Positions 26,798-36,240 of a stretch of 64,000 nucleotides of DNA are shown here, piece after piece. Every line of letters starts with the position of its first letter. Position 1 is the stretch's first letter. The position numbers and the translations under genes were made by a program. Source of the DNA: Paenibacillus harenae DSM 16969 (GTDB lineage: Bacteria; Bacillota; Bacilli; Paenibacillales; Paenibacillaceae); the NCBI RefSeq assembly GCF_000422465.1, contig NZ_AULV01000015.1, positions 203,880-267,879 of the forward strand, in the 5' to 3' direction. The notes below the pieces were generated by a model. It searched no databases. It was not told the origin of the DNA and saw only the letters and a program-made list of their open reading frames with translations.

Positions 26798-28438
26798 TCA
26801 ACGGAGCATCTGTTCCCGGTATTTGGATGGCGATTGCCCTGCCCATTCCTTGAACAGCTTGCTGAAATATTTGACATCCTGATAGCCGATCCGGTCACAT
26901 ACCTCCTGAAGCTTGATATGCGGGTCGCGCAGCAGTTCCTTTGCTCTCTCTATTCTTAGCCTGGTCGCATAATTCAGTACCGTCTCCCCCGTCTGGATCT
27001 TGAAGCAATGACAGAAGTACGTCGGATTCATATACACGGTATCGGCAATTTTCTTTATGGTCAAATCGTTTGCCAGATTCGCGCGGATCCAAGCCTTTGC
27101 CTGTTCGACCGGCTTAGCGCGGTCGCTTTGGCGCGATGACTCGATTTCGCCGATCACATGCGCGATCAGCTTGTCGATTTCGCTCTGAAGCTCTCGCAGG
27201 TTCGCGGACTTCTTCAATATTTGCCCGACTCCTTCGAGTGAAATGACCGGGTCGGCATCGTCATAGCCTGCCGGCGCGACGGAATGAATAAGAAGGAATA
27301 CATTCTGAACCGTGCGCTGAATGAGAACGGGGGACTCCATCCGCTCAAGCTCCCGGAAAATATGATTCGAATGCCCCAGCGCTTCCGCAAGTTCCGCTTG
27401 TTCGACCGCTTGCCTCAGCCGCCCGGAGATCGGGGCGATATCGCCATGCTCGCGGTCCTGCGTTTTGTCTGCCGCCATCTCTTCGGAATCCTTCTTGAAC
27501 ATCCGGTTCCCGCCGTAGACCAGCCTATAATTGATCAAGGACAAACATTGCCGCTTCGCATCGGTCAGCAAGTACAAATCTTCAATCACTTCCCCATGCG
27601 CGATTGAAGCCGAGAAGGGCGTATAGATCCGGATAGCCGAACGGATGCGCTCGGATAAGTCCTCGGCGCCGGCAAGAAGCTTCTCCTCCTCGCCGGGACT
27701 GTAGAGCAGCGTCCAGAAATCCGAATTGCCGCCTCTCCAGCACCAGCTTTGCCCTTCCGAATCCGGGAGATGGTTTGCCACCACTTCGCCCATAATATTT
27801 TCCAGCGCGTAGAAATACGCTTCCCAATCCTTGAGCGTGTAATTGCGCGTCTTGACCGGCAGCGTGTCCAGACTGACATACATCAGAAGATAGCGGCCCT
27901 TCGGAAATTCCTCCACCCAATAGCCAAGACGCGTAAGATCGACGCCGGGGGAAGTCGTATAGCTCAGCGTCTGCGTCTGCCGCGTCCGCCGCAGCTTCTC
28001 CGCCTTCCGCTCCAATTCATCCCATTTCCGGAGCTGGGTACGGTCATTCGAAATTTTCTTTTGCACCTCCGCCATACGGCTGCTGAACTGCTCGCGGTCC
28101 AGCGGCTTGAGCATATAATCGACCGCTCCTTCACGCAAGGCGGTTTGCAGGTAATGGAAGTCGTCGAATCCGCTGATGACCAGCGGAAAGAAGGGATACT
28201 TCTTACCGGCTTCCTTAATAAGCGTTAGACCGTCCATCTCGGGCATCCTCACGTCGGTGATCAACAGATCGATGGCGCCATCAGTACGCTCGATATATTC
28301 AAGCGCTTCCTTGCCGTCGGACAATGTCGCTACGACTTCCCACTGGTCGCCGCAGCCACGGAGCAGCCGCTCGATCCCTCTCCGGATTCGCGGTTCATCG
28401 TCTACGATTAACGTTCTGATCGTCTGCATGCCGTTCAA
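26798..28438 (-). CDS. AraC-type response regulator (YesN family)
   Basis: Response regulator of 546 residues. The receiver domain is at the N-terminus (acidic VDDEPR, phospho-acceptor Asp in LLITDVRMPEMDG, Ser in VISGFDDFHYL, Lys in YMLKPLD). A long middle domain of about 300 residues follows, then two AraC helix-turn-helix motifs at the C-terminus (NDLTIKKIADTVYMNPTYFC and LQEVCDRIGYQDVKYFSKLF). The start overlaps the kinase stop (ATGA). The likely activator of the downstream rhamnose importer, and of the acetylesterase too (inference). Confidence 0.92.
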   Translation of the reverse strand: MNGMQTIRTLIVDDEPRIRRGIERLLRGCGDQWEVVATLSDGKEALEYIERTDGAIDLLITDVRMPEMDGLTLIKEAGKKYPFFPLVISGFDDFHYLQTALREGAVDYMLKPLDREQFSSRMAEVQKKISNDRTQLRKWDELERKAEKLRRTRQTQTLSYTTSPGVDLTRLGYWVEEFPKGRYLLMYVSLDTLPVKTRNYTLKDWEAYFYALENIMGEVVANHLPDSEGQSWCWRGGNSDFWTLLYSPGEEEKLLAGAEDLSERIRSAIRIYTPFSASIAHGEVIEDLYLLTDAKRQCLSLINYRLVYGGNRMFKKDSEEMAADKTQDREHGDIAPISGRLRQAVEQAELAEALGHSNHIFRELERMESPVLIQRTVQNVFLLIHSVAPAGYDDADPVISLEGVGQILKKSANLRELQSEIDKLIAHVIGEIESSRQSDRAKPVEQAKAWIRANLANDLTIKKIADTVYMNPTYFCHCFKIQTGETVLNYATRLRIERAKELLRDPHIKLQEVCDRIGYQDVKYFSKLFKEWAGQSPSKYREQMLR

Positions 28439-30276
28439 CCCCCATTTTCGCTGCTTACTGCCGCTTCTGACATGATCAGCACCGGAATCCGCAAAATCAC
28501 TTCCGTCCCTTTGCCGTAAATGGTGTGCAGCTGGACGCCGTAGTCCGAACCATGCAGCATGACAATTCTTGCATTCACATTCGTCAGGCCGAACCCGGAA
28601 TCCTTCCCGGCAAGCGTCTCCGTACGGAAAGCATGCTCCAATTCGCTTAGCCGGTCGGATGGAATGCCGGGACCGTCGTCGCGAATCCGGAACACGACGT
28701 CCTGCTTGCCGGAACGGGCCCCGAATTCCCGGTTGACGCTAATATGGATGTTCACCCCTTTGCGGGCTGAAAGACCGTATTTGATTGCATTCTCCACTAT
28801 CGGCTGCAGAATGAAGTTGGGGCTGTATAACGGCTGGTCGTCCCCTCCCTCGACGTTCTGTACGATCTCAAACGCCAGACGGTCTTCAAATCTGAATTTC
28901 TGGATCGTCATATAATCCCTGACATGCCGAACCTCTAGGGCGATTGTAACGAATTTCGATTTATTGCTGACCGAAAAGCGCAGCATCCGTCCGAGCAGCG
29001 TCACCATCTCCACCACCGTCTCCTTTTCCCCCTCCTCGACGGCCATACCGATCGTTTCCAGCGTATTGTACATAAAATGGGGGTTGATTTGCGATTGAAG
29101 CGCGTAAAGCTCGGCTTCCTTCTGACGGATTTCGATCTCGTAATTTTTTTGGACAAGCTCCCTGATTTGCGCAATCATCGCATTGAAGCTGTGCGCAAGC
29201 GTACCGACCTCGTCTTTGTTCTTCACCTTTAGGTCCACCTTCAGGTTACCGGTTTCCACCTGCTTCATCAGCCTGGTCAGCTGCTTGAGCGGACGCGTCA
29301 AGTTGAGGGAAAACATGACCGCAATGATCGAGCTGACGATGACAATGCCGATAAGGACCGTAATCGTGACATACCGGAAGAGATCCGTCCGTTCCGTCAA
29401 ATACTTCAAAGGTATGCTGTGAACCAGTATCCAGTCCAATCCGGCAAATTCGCTGACGCTGACCAGCCGCGGGCCCTCTGCGTCACTCGTGCGGAAGCTG
29501 CCGTTCAAGATCGGATAGCTGCCGATATTGCTGTCGAAACTTCCGATCTTTTTCGGATCCGTATGGTAAATCAGTTCTCCGCCGCCGTTCATTACCCAAA
29601 GATCGGCTTCGTCATTCTGCTCGAAGTTGCTTAGAATGGCATCAATGAACGAAAGCTGCACGGCAATGAACATCGTGCCCAGATTTTTGCGGTTGTCCAC
29701 GTCGTTGATTTGTTTCATGACGAGAACGTACGGCACGTTGTTTGTGAACCTCATCCCGATCTCGCTTGGAAGAATCATCTTCGCTTTGCCCCGCAGATCG
29801 GGATCCTGTCCGTACGGAACCGGCGAACTGCTCCAATCCAGTCCGGAGTAACTCATCTTGGTGCTCTGAAACAGCCGGTTCTTGGACAACAGAAATACGC
29901 CGATCACATCGGTATTGTTTCCGTTGATATACGTTCTTGCCAAGTAGCTGTTCATCGTAAATTGATCCTTGTTCAAATCGGAATGATTCTGGTACGAATC
30001 CTTGCGTAAAATAGCGATAATATCGCCGGAGTTGAACAGGGAATCCGGCAGCGTCGTCAGCTCTTCCATCTGCTTCTGAATATTCGTGTTCGCTTGGACG
30101 AGAAACTTGGGCATATATTCGCCGATTTGCTCCTCTATCGATTTCGTATACTGCGAATAAGAAATGTAGCCTAACAAAAACATCGGGATAACCGTCAACA
30201 GCATATAGGTAACGATCAGCTTCGTGCTTAACCGGTAGTGGCGGAATCGGAGTCTCTCCATCAGCTCAGAAATCAT
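28435..30276 (-). CDS. Sensor histidine kinase (YesM family)
   Basis: Membrane sensor kinase of about 613 residues. Span 1 is near 15-37, a large extracellular dCache-like domain runs about 40-290, span 2 about 295-320, HAMP follows, then the His_kinase domain with phospho-acceptor in LQSQINPHFMYNTLETIGMA and an HATPase end (VENAIKYGLSARKG, then DDGPGIPSDRL and DSGFGLTNVNARI). The ATG at 30276 overlaps the last 11 bases of the upstream sensor-lipoprotein gene; ATG 30261 is an alternative. Partner of the AraC-type regulator. Confidence 0.9.
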   Translation of the reverse strand: MISELMERLRFRHYRLSTKLIVTYMLLTVIPMFLLGYISYSQYTKSIEEQIGEYMPKFLVQANTNIQKQMEELTTLPDSLFNSGDIIAILRKDSYQNHSDLNKDQFTMNSYLARTYINGNNTDVIGVFLLSKNRLFQSTKMSYSGLDWSSSPVPYGQDPDLRGKAKMILPSEIGMRFTNNVPYVLVMKQINDVDNRKNLGTMFIAVQLSFIDAILSNFEQNDEADLWVMNGGGELIYHTDPKKIGSFDSNIGSYPILNGSFRTSDAEGPRLVSVSEFAGLDWILVHSIPLKYLTERTDLFRYVTITVLIGIVIVSSIIAVMFSLNLTRPLKQLTRLMKQVETGNLKVDLKVKNKDEVGTLAHSFNAMIAQIRELVQKNYEIEIRQKEAELYALQSQINPHFMYNTLETIGMAVEEGEKETVVEMVTLLGRMLRFSVSNKSKFVTIALEVRHVRDYMTIQKFRFEDRLAFEIVQNVEGGDDQPLYSPNFILQPIVENAIKYGLSARKGVNIHISVNREFGARSGKQDVVFRIRDDGPGIPSDRLSELEHAFRTETLAGKDSGFGLTNVNARIVMLHGSDYGVQLHTIYGKGTEVILRIPVLIMSEAAVSSENGG

Positions 30277-31324
30277 ATTGATCCACGTTTTCCTTTGTAA
30301 AATCGACAGGCTCGCCCATGATGACATGATCCCCGTTCACTCTGATATTGCCTACATTATCGATATCCTGACCGTTGTATGGCTTCTTGCCATCCAGCAA
30401 GTTTTTGGCCAAGACCACAGTCAAGTAACCGAGCTTCTTGGGACTCCACAATGTGGCAACCTGCGCGGATCCGTCGTGCAAATATCCGGCCATTAGGGTC
30501 GGAGTCGACAGTCCGACGGTCTTGACCCTGCCAAGCATGCCGGCTTCCTTCACCGCTTGGGCCGCAGCCGGAGGGGCAACGGATGAAATGCCGATGATGC
30601 CGGCCAAGCCGGGATGGTCGGCCAACAGCCGGCTTGCGGCTTCGTAGGCTCTCTGCGGATCGTCATCGGTTGCCGTTATTTCCAGCAGCTTCATGCCCGG
30701 ATAAAATTCCTGCTGCTGCGCTAACATCCATTTGATCCACTCGTTTAACGTTGCCGCCGACGCGGAGCCCGTCATAATGGCAAACTCGCCTCTCTCGGCC
30801 GTATTCCAAGCAAGTGTGTCCATCAAATGTCTTCCTAGCGTTTCCGGATCTACCATATTGACAAAAAACTGCCTGCCTTCCCGTACCGTATCCGAATCCC
30901 AGGTGATAATTTGGATCCCCTTTTGTTTGGCTTCCATCAAGACCGGCAGCAGCTTCTCCGGATCGTTGGCCGATATGGCAAGCGCATCGACTTGCCGGTC
31001 GATCAGATCCTGGATGATCTTGATTTGCCGCTGCGTATCGGCAATCGGAGGCCCCTCGTAGATGACTTCGACTCCCAGATCCTCGGCGGCTTCCATTACT
31101 CCGGTCTCGACGACATTAAAATAGGGGATATCCATCACTTTCGGTACGACCCCGATGATATAGTCTGATTCATTATTTTTGGCCGCATAAGAACTTGGAG
31201 CGGAAGAAGGGCCGGACTCCATCGAATAAATGACCTTATACCCTCCTTTGGAGGGCGCATCCAAGCAAGCGCTTACAAATACTAGCGACAGCAGGATCAT
31301 ATGCAAACGCAGCAATCGATTCAT
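30266..31324 (-). CDS. RhaS-like sugar-binding lipoprotein, probable kinase co-sensor
   Basis: Extracellular lipoprotein of 352 residues: lipobox VFVSAC near residue 20, then a RbsB-type binding fold (VVPKVMDIPYFNVVETGVME, ISANDPEKLLPVLMEAKQKG, ETLGRHLMDTLAW). It resembles the RhaS binding protein of the same locus in key blocks (TLNEWIKWML, TPTLMAGYLHDGSAQVATLW). As the first gene of the kinase-regulator operon, and overlapping the kinase gene, it probably binds rhamnose and presents the signal to the kinase rather than feeding the importer. That role is inference from position. Confidence 0.8.
   Translation of the reverse strand: MNRLLRLHMILLSLVFVSACLDAPSKGGYKVIYSMESGPSSAPSSYAAKNNESDYIIGVVPKVMDIPYFNVVETGVMEAAEDLGVEVIYEGPPIADTQRQIKIIQDLIDRQVDALAISANDPEKLLPVLMEAKQKGIQIITWDSDTVREGRQFFVNMVDPETLGRHLMDTLAWNTAERGEFAIMTGSASAATLNEWIKWMLAQQQEFYPGMKLLEITATDDDPQRAYEAASRLLADHPGLAGIIGISSVAPPAAAQAVKEAGMLGRVKTVGLSTPTLMAGYLHDGSAQVATLWSPKKLGYLTVVLAKNLLDGKKPYNGQDIDNVGNIRVNGDHVIMGEPVDFTKENVDQYDF
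31264..31277. promoter_or_regulatory. Possible cre site inside the sensor-lipoprotein gene
   Basis: TGTAAGCGCTTGCT on the minus strand resembles the CcpA site and lies about 50 bases into the first gene of the rhamnose regulatory operon, where a roadblock site would act. It overlaps codons of the lipobox region, so the match may be chance. Confidence 0.25.
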
Positions 31325-31509
31325 GCGCGAGTCTCCTCTACCCCTTCTTGAAAATTATATTAAAGATAACATTCCCGTCGTTTCTAAGGCAAGCGCCGGA
31401 TTTTTACAGGTTCCGAGGCAGAGCCCGCTCTTACCCTTCATGCTCCGAATCAACCTTATACCGGCGTCCCCGTCTTAAGCAGGAGATGCCAATCAATTAC
31501 TACTAACGC

Positions 31510-31551
31510 AAAAATCCCCGAACCCTCTGTCTGGCAGGGGTTTCGGGGATA
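31510..31551 (-). terminator. Terminator after the second CUT1 importer operon
   Basis: ATCCCCGAA/TTCGGGGAT stem with a second internal CCCTG/CAGGG pairing, then TTTTTG on the minus strand, eight bases after the permease stop. Confidence 0.8.
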
Positions 31552-31558
31552 GCTTATT

Positions 31559-32404
31559 TCATTTGATCGCGCCAGCCGTAATTCCGCTTGCGATTTGCCG
31601 CTGGAAGATCATATACATCACGAGTACCGGAACGATCGTAATCAGAAGGGCTGCGAACAGCGGTCCCCACTCTGTACGATACTGCATCTCTGCCTGCATA
31701 ACTCCTATTTCCACCGGCAGCGTGTATTGGGCCGGATCGTTAATTAATATCGTACCTACGATGTATTCGTTCCAAATGTTCAAGATATTGACGATACCTA
31801 TCGTAATCAAGCCTGGTTGAGACAACGGGAGCATGACCCGAAAGAACGTTCCGTAATAAGAAGCCCCGTCAACGATTGCCGCTTCTTCCAGCTCCTTCGG
31901 CAACGATTTGAAAAATCCGATAAGAACAAAAATGCCGAATGCAAGCAAGCTGGAGGTATACACGAGTATCAGGCCAAGCTTTGTATTAATCAAGCCCATC
32001 GAATTCATCAAGAAGAATAGAGGAATCAGCGCTAATACAAACGGAACCATCATAGAAGAGATATAGAGAAGGAACAAAGCGTTGCTGCCTCTAAACGTAT
32101 ATCTCGCCAGCACGTAAGCCGTTGTTGCCGACAACAGCAGCGCCAGACCTGTCGAGCCAATGGTAACAACAAGCGAATTGACGAAATACGCATTAAAATT
32201 ATATTTACTCCACACATAGGAGAAATTTGACCATAACAGCGGGAGCTCGGGCAGAGCCCAAGGCGCATTTAAGAAAAATTGTTCGTTATTCTTTAGAGAA
32301 TCCAGCAAGGTCCATAAGAGCGGGTACAATACCGATACGCCCCATAGGATCAAAATAGCATAAATAATCAGCTTAGCGACCGGATTTTTAATCTTCAAGT
32401 TCAT
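31559..32404 (-). CDS. Carbohydrate ABC transporter permease, MalG type
   Basis: CUT1 permease of 281 residues, six spans. The EAA loop is KELEEAAIVDGASYYGTFFR around residues 172-191 and the C-terminus ends GITAGAIK. The start ATG has GGAGGAGCAGGAG directly upstream. Last gene of a seven-gene leftward series (response regulator, kinase, sensor, two binding proteins, two permeases). Confidence 0.92.
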   Translation of the reverse strand: MNLKIKNPVAKLIIYAILILWGVSVLYPLLWTLLDSLKNNEQFFLNAPWALPELPLLWSNFSYVWSKYNFNAYFVNSLVVTIGSTGLALLLSATTAYVLARYTFRGSNALFLLYISSMMVPFVLALIPLFFLMNSMGLINTKLGLILVYTSSLLAFGIFVLIGFFKSLPKELEEAAIVDGASYYGTFFRVMLPLSQPGLITIGIVNILNIWNEYIVGTILINDPAQYTLPVEIGVMQAEMQYRTEWGPLFAALLITIVPVLVMYMIFQRQIASGITAGAIK

Positions 32405-32417
32405 CTCCTGCTCCTCC

Positions 32418-33320
32418 TTAGCTCATCTCTACGGTATCATGGCGCATTAACCGCTGCAGAGCGATTGTCGTGATTAACGACAGGACCAGGATGACAAATC
32501 CTATCGAAGCCCCATATCCGAAATGAAATTGCCGGAATGCCATTTGGTATAAATAGGAGCCCATAACCTGAGTGCTGTTATCCGGTCCGCCCTCCGTCAT
32601 GATCCACACGATCACGAAGGAACCGTTCAGGGTGGTCATCATGATGTTCAGGATGGATACTTTTATTTGCTCCCAGGTGAGAGGAACGGTAATGCTCCAA
32701 AATTGCTTCCACTGGCCCGCGCCTTCTATGTTGGCCGCTTCGTAATACGATTCAGGGATACTCTGGATGGCCGCGATCAGAAGAATCATATAAAAACCGA
32801 TGCCCGCCCAAATGGCCGGGGGCAGGAGCATCCAAATCGTATGATCGGGAAAGCCCAGCCAGGTGATCGAGACTTTTTCCTTTGTGAATAACGACAGAAA
32901 CGCATTCAGGAAGCCGATTTGCGGATTATATATAAAATTCCACAATACGCCGATAACAACGACGGAAATGACATTCGGAATAAAGAAGATCGACCGGAAA
33001 AAACCGGCCAGTCTAAAGCCAAAACGGGTAAGCGCCACGGCGAAAAACGTCGCAAGAAGCATAATGCCGGCCACCTTGCCCGCAACCAGAAAATAATCGT
33101 TGCCGATCGCCCTCCACACAATGGGGTCATGAAGCATCTCTTTGAAATTATCCAAGCCGATGAACGTTTTTTTATCCGACATGCCGGACCATTCGAAGAA
33201 AGAATAATACAAGCCTTGTACGACAGGATAAATGGTGAATACGCCAAAAAAGATCAGCGTTGGGATGATAAATGATGCGATAAATACGTTTCTCTGCCAT
33301 TTTGCCGTTCCTGCGTTCAT
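32418..33320 (-). CDS. Sugar ABC transporter permease, MalF/UgpA type
   Basis: CUT1 permease of about 300 residues, six spans, EAA loop PESYYEAANIEGAGQWKQFW around residues 195-215. I take the ATG at 33320 with AAAGGGATGGG upstream; the ATG at 33329 is too near its own purine run. It lies 13 bases from its partner permease gene. No ATPase is encoded nearby, so a shared MsmX-like ATPase is inferred. Confidence 0.9.
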   Translation of the reverse strand: MNAGTAKWQRNVFIASFIIPTLIFFGVFTIYPVVQGLYYSFFEWSGMSDKKTFIGLDNFKEMLHDPIVWRAIGNDYFLVAGKVAGIMLLATFFAVALTRFGFRLAGFFRSIFFIPNVISVVVIGVLWNFIYNPQIGFLNAFLSLFTKEKVSITWLGFPDHTIWMLLPPAIWAGIGFYMILLIAAIQSIPESYYEAANIEGAGQWKQFWSITVPLTWEQIKVSILNIMMTTLNGSFVIVWIMTEGGPDNSTQVMGSYLYQMAFRQFHFGYGASIGFVILVLSLITTIALQRLMRHDTVEMS

Positions 33321-33414
33321 ACTTCCCATCCCTTTCGAGTCTACTCGCAGGATGCGATCGGGGCGGTATAACCGATACCCCGACCACCTCCGCTTCAGTT
33401 CTGTCGAAGGCTAA

Positions 33415-34779
33415 TTATTTGCTAACCTTCTTCACTACGTCAGTAACCCTCTTCACCCATTCTTCAGGCGTAATCGTATTAATGGTTAGCGCATCCGTCG
33501 CATCCATCATCGCCTTATCCACGTCGGCGTTATAGGTGATCGTCGGGATAACGATCGTGTTCGGGTCCGTCAAATATTTCGCGGCATCCTTAACAAAACT
33601 CGGAGCATTGGAGGAGCTGATGTCGCCTTTGATGTTCGAAGGCGCGCCGCTGAGCTCCGCCCACTGCGAAGCTTGCTCTTTGGAGAAAATAAATTGCAGG
33701 AATGCTTTAGCCGCTTCTTTGTTCTTGCCGTTCTTAGCGATGGCTACCGTTGCCGTGGAGGTGTTGGCAACCACTTTGCCGCCCGCTTCCTGCGTCACCG
33801 AAGGAATGAATCCAAAGTCGAAGCCTTCCGGAACATCCTTCGCCATCTCGTTAGGCAGCCACAGTCCGTTCGGGATAAAAGCGTCTTTATTTTGCAGGAA
33901 CAGCATTTGCGAATCGGTATGATTGATTTGAATGGAAGCCTTATCGATGAAGCCTTTATCGCGTAAGGCAACGATCTTGTTCAGAGCGGCAAGAACGGCA
34001 GGGCTCTCGAAGGCCTCTACTTTATTGGCTGCCATATCTTGAAGAATGGTGAAATCATTATTATTCGCCGTCACGATTGCAGGAAACAGGATCGAGCCGT
34101 TGATATAGTACGGGTATTTGCCCGTGTGAATGAAAGGCGTAATGCCGTCGGCTTTGATCTTATCGCTTACGGCAAGGAAAGACGGGAAGTCGGTCGGTTC
34201 AGCCCATCCTTTGTCCTGGAAGAGCGCTTTGTTCCAAAACACGCCCCAAGAGTTCAAAACGAGCGGGATATTATAAACTTTACCGTCGAATTGCTGCGCG
34301 GGCTGGGCAAGGATTTCGGTAATCAATTCACCGTCGATATTTTTGGCATCCTTCAGCCAATCCGTCAAATCCTCGAGCTGCCCATCCTCTACCATTTGGC
34401 GGTCATTGAGGACCGGACCGTCGATGTACACGAAATCAGGAGGATTGCCGCCGATCCAGCGGGGTCTGTTTTGATCGTTTATTTTTGGTCCCGCGGATTC
34501 TTTAATGTTCAGCTCAGGGTTCGCGGTCTGGAAATCAGCAATAACCTTCTTCCACCATTTGTCGCCGTACCCGCCGACGAAATATTGAATTTCGAAGTCG
34601 CCCGTCAGTTTGGCCGTCTCGTTCCCGCTATCAGGCGTACTTGTAGATTCAGAGGCAGGCGCGGAATTAGACGGCTTATTGGACGACTCCCCCTTGTTAG
34701 AACCGCTGCAACCCGCTAGCGATACGGCGGCCAACATAACGGCGATCCCAAGCGCTGCAATCTTTTTCTTCGTAATCAT
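33415..34779 (-). CDS. Sugar ABC transporter substrate-binding lipoprotein (NgcE-like)
   Basis: Binding protein of about 454 residues. Lipobox VSLAGC near residue 23, then a Ser/Pro/Thr-rich linker. The mature part begins FEIQYFVGGYGDKWWKKVIA and has RPRWIGGNPPDFVYIDG, which recalls the N-acetylglucosamine/chitobiose binding protein NgcE (by recollection, untested). Start ATG with GGGAGGG nine bases upstream. It precedes the two permeases and is likely their main binding protein. Confidence 0.82.
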   Translation of the reverse strand: MITKKKIAALGIAVMLAAVSLAGCSGSNKGESSNKPSNSAPASESTSTPDSGNETAKLTGDFEIQYFVGGYGDKWWKKVIADFQTANPELNIKESAGPKINDQNRPRWIGGNPPDFVYIDGPVLNDRQMVEDGQLEDLTDWLKDAKNIDGELITEILAQPAQQFDGKVYNIPLVLNSWGVFWNKALFQDKGWAEPTDFPSFLAVSDKIKADGITPFIHTGKYPYYINGSILFPAIVTANNNDFTILQDMAANKVEAFESPAVLAALNKIVALRDKGFIDKASIQINHTDSQMLFLQNKDAFIPNGLWLPNEMAKDVPEGFDFGFIPSVTQEAGGKVVANTSTATVAIAKNGKNKEAAKAFLQFIFSKEQASQWAELSGAPSNIKGDISSSNAPSFVKDAAKYLTDPNTIVIPTITYNADVDKAMMDATDALTINTITPEEWVKRVTDVVKKVSK

Positions 34780-34881
34780 CAAAGAAAACCCTCCCGTGAA
34801 TGATGTTTTTACGCTTTACCGATGAGCTCCAAATCGAACTCTTGCGTGTCATTTCATCATAAATGGGGAGGGCTGCAATCT

Positions 34882-36213
34882 CTATTGAATATCTTCCATA
34901 GATTCTTTACTATCTTCTCTTCTGTGAGCTTCCAGCTGACTGCTCTTGCTTTCGGCGAATTGCTGAAGCTGGTCCAGCGCCGCTTGCGGGGTAAGGTGCT
35001 CGTATAGGACAGCGTCTCCCAGCTTGCGGGCATAATCCAGCACAGCCTGCCAGGAGGGCTCCTTCACCGGATAAAAATTCGCTTTGCTTAATGCTTCCAG
35101 GTCGCTCTTCATGACTTCATCCTGCTCTGACAAATGAGCGCCTACCGTCATAGTAGCCGGGAGAAACCCTTCTTTTTTAATCATTTCTTCATAGGCCCGA
35201 TCGTCATAGAGGAAGTCGAGAAACTTGGACAACGCTTCTTGGTTTGTGTGATCCGTCTTGAAGGAAACAAGCACGTCATGCACGCCGAAGGTTATGGGAG
35301 GCATACCGTCCTTCACGGGTATCGGGCCCTTCCCCCATTGAAGCTCCGGAAACTCCTTAGGGACGACGGAAGAGAAATAATTGCCGGATATCATCATGGC
35401 AAGCCGTCCCCCGCCCAATATCCGCTGCTTCTCGTCGCGAGTCGTGACGGTTGGCTCCGGGTCGGTCAAGCCTTTATCAAACAGCTCTTTAAGAAAAGAG
35501 ACTCCTTCCCTATTGGCCGGTGAATTAATATTCCACTTCCCGTCTTTTATCCACTCTCCGCCCGCGCCGAAAAAAACATAAGACAAAGACGCCTGCGTCT
35601 CATTATCCGTCAGGTCAACCCCGAACCCTTCCGCCGTTCCGAGCGCTTTGATTTTGCGTGCGGCCCGCTCCAGCTCGGACCATGTTGCCGGAGGGGAGGC
35701 AATACCCGCCTTCCGGAACAGCTCCTTGTTATAATATAAATTTCTCGTGGTGGCTACGTATGGGAGGGCATACTGTACCCCGTTCATCTGATCCATCTCC
35801 ACTAAATTCGGGTACAGCTTACCCGCAAGCTCGGGAGAGATAATCTCCCCCAAATCATTAAGCAAGCCATCCTGCGCATAATGGGCATACACATTGGTGT
35901 TCAGAAGATCGGGAGGCTGATTCTTGCTAATCATCGACGTATAGATCCCATCGAGAATATCCCAGTTGGCTACTTGCAGCTCAACATCGATTAAAGGGTT
36001 TTTCCGTCCAAACTCTTTAACAAGCTTTTCGAGCAGCGGCTTCGTTTCCGTACTATATTCGGCGGCGACAAAGCGGATTAATGCCCGCTCCTCCTTCGGA
36101 GCCGCAACAGGCTCCGAACCCGTTTCCATACACGAAGAGAGAACGAGCGCGATAAGTAGAAAGACGACGGATGGCACCACAAGAGGCTGCAATCGGCGAG
36201 ATTTTCGCTGCAT
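34882..36213 (-). CDS. Second sugar-binding lipoprotein of the same cluster
   Basis: CUT1-type binding protein of 443 residues. N-terminal basic and hydrophobic segment with lipobox VLSSC near residue 28. The mature body shows the usual blocks (VKEFGRKNPLIDVELQVANW, YALPYVATTRNLYYNKELFR). The acidic, Lys-rich tail (EAHRREDSKESMEDIQ) is unusual. It lies between the sensor protein and the NgcE-like binding protein in the same direction, so the operon has two distinct CUT1 binding proteins for one permease pair. Confidence 0.82.
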   Translation of the reverse strand: MQRKSRRLQPLVVPSVVFLLIALVLSSCMETGSEPVAAPKEERALIRFVAAEYSTETKPLLEKLVKEFGRKNPLIDVELQVANWDILDGIYTSMISKNQPPDLLNTNVYAHYAQDGLLNDLGEIISPELAGKLYPNLVEMDQMNGVQYALPYVATTRNLYYNKELFRKAGIASPPATWSELERAARKIKALGTAEGFGVDLTDNETQASLSYVFFGAGGEWIKDGKWNINSPANREGVSFLKELFDKGLTDPEPTVTTRDEKQRILGGGRLAMMISGNYFSSVVPKEFPELQWGKGPIPVKDGMPPITFGVHDVLVSFKTDHTNQEALSKFLDFLYDDRAYEEMIKKEGFLPATMTVGAHLSEQDEVMKSDLEALSKANFYPVKEPSWQAVLDYARKLGDAVLYEHLTPQAALDQLQQFAESKSSQLEAHRREDSKESMEDIQ

Positions 36214-36240
36214 AGGTTATCTTATCCTTCCAAGAGGAGT

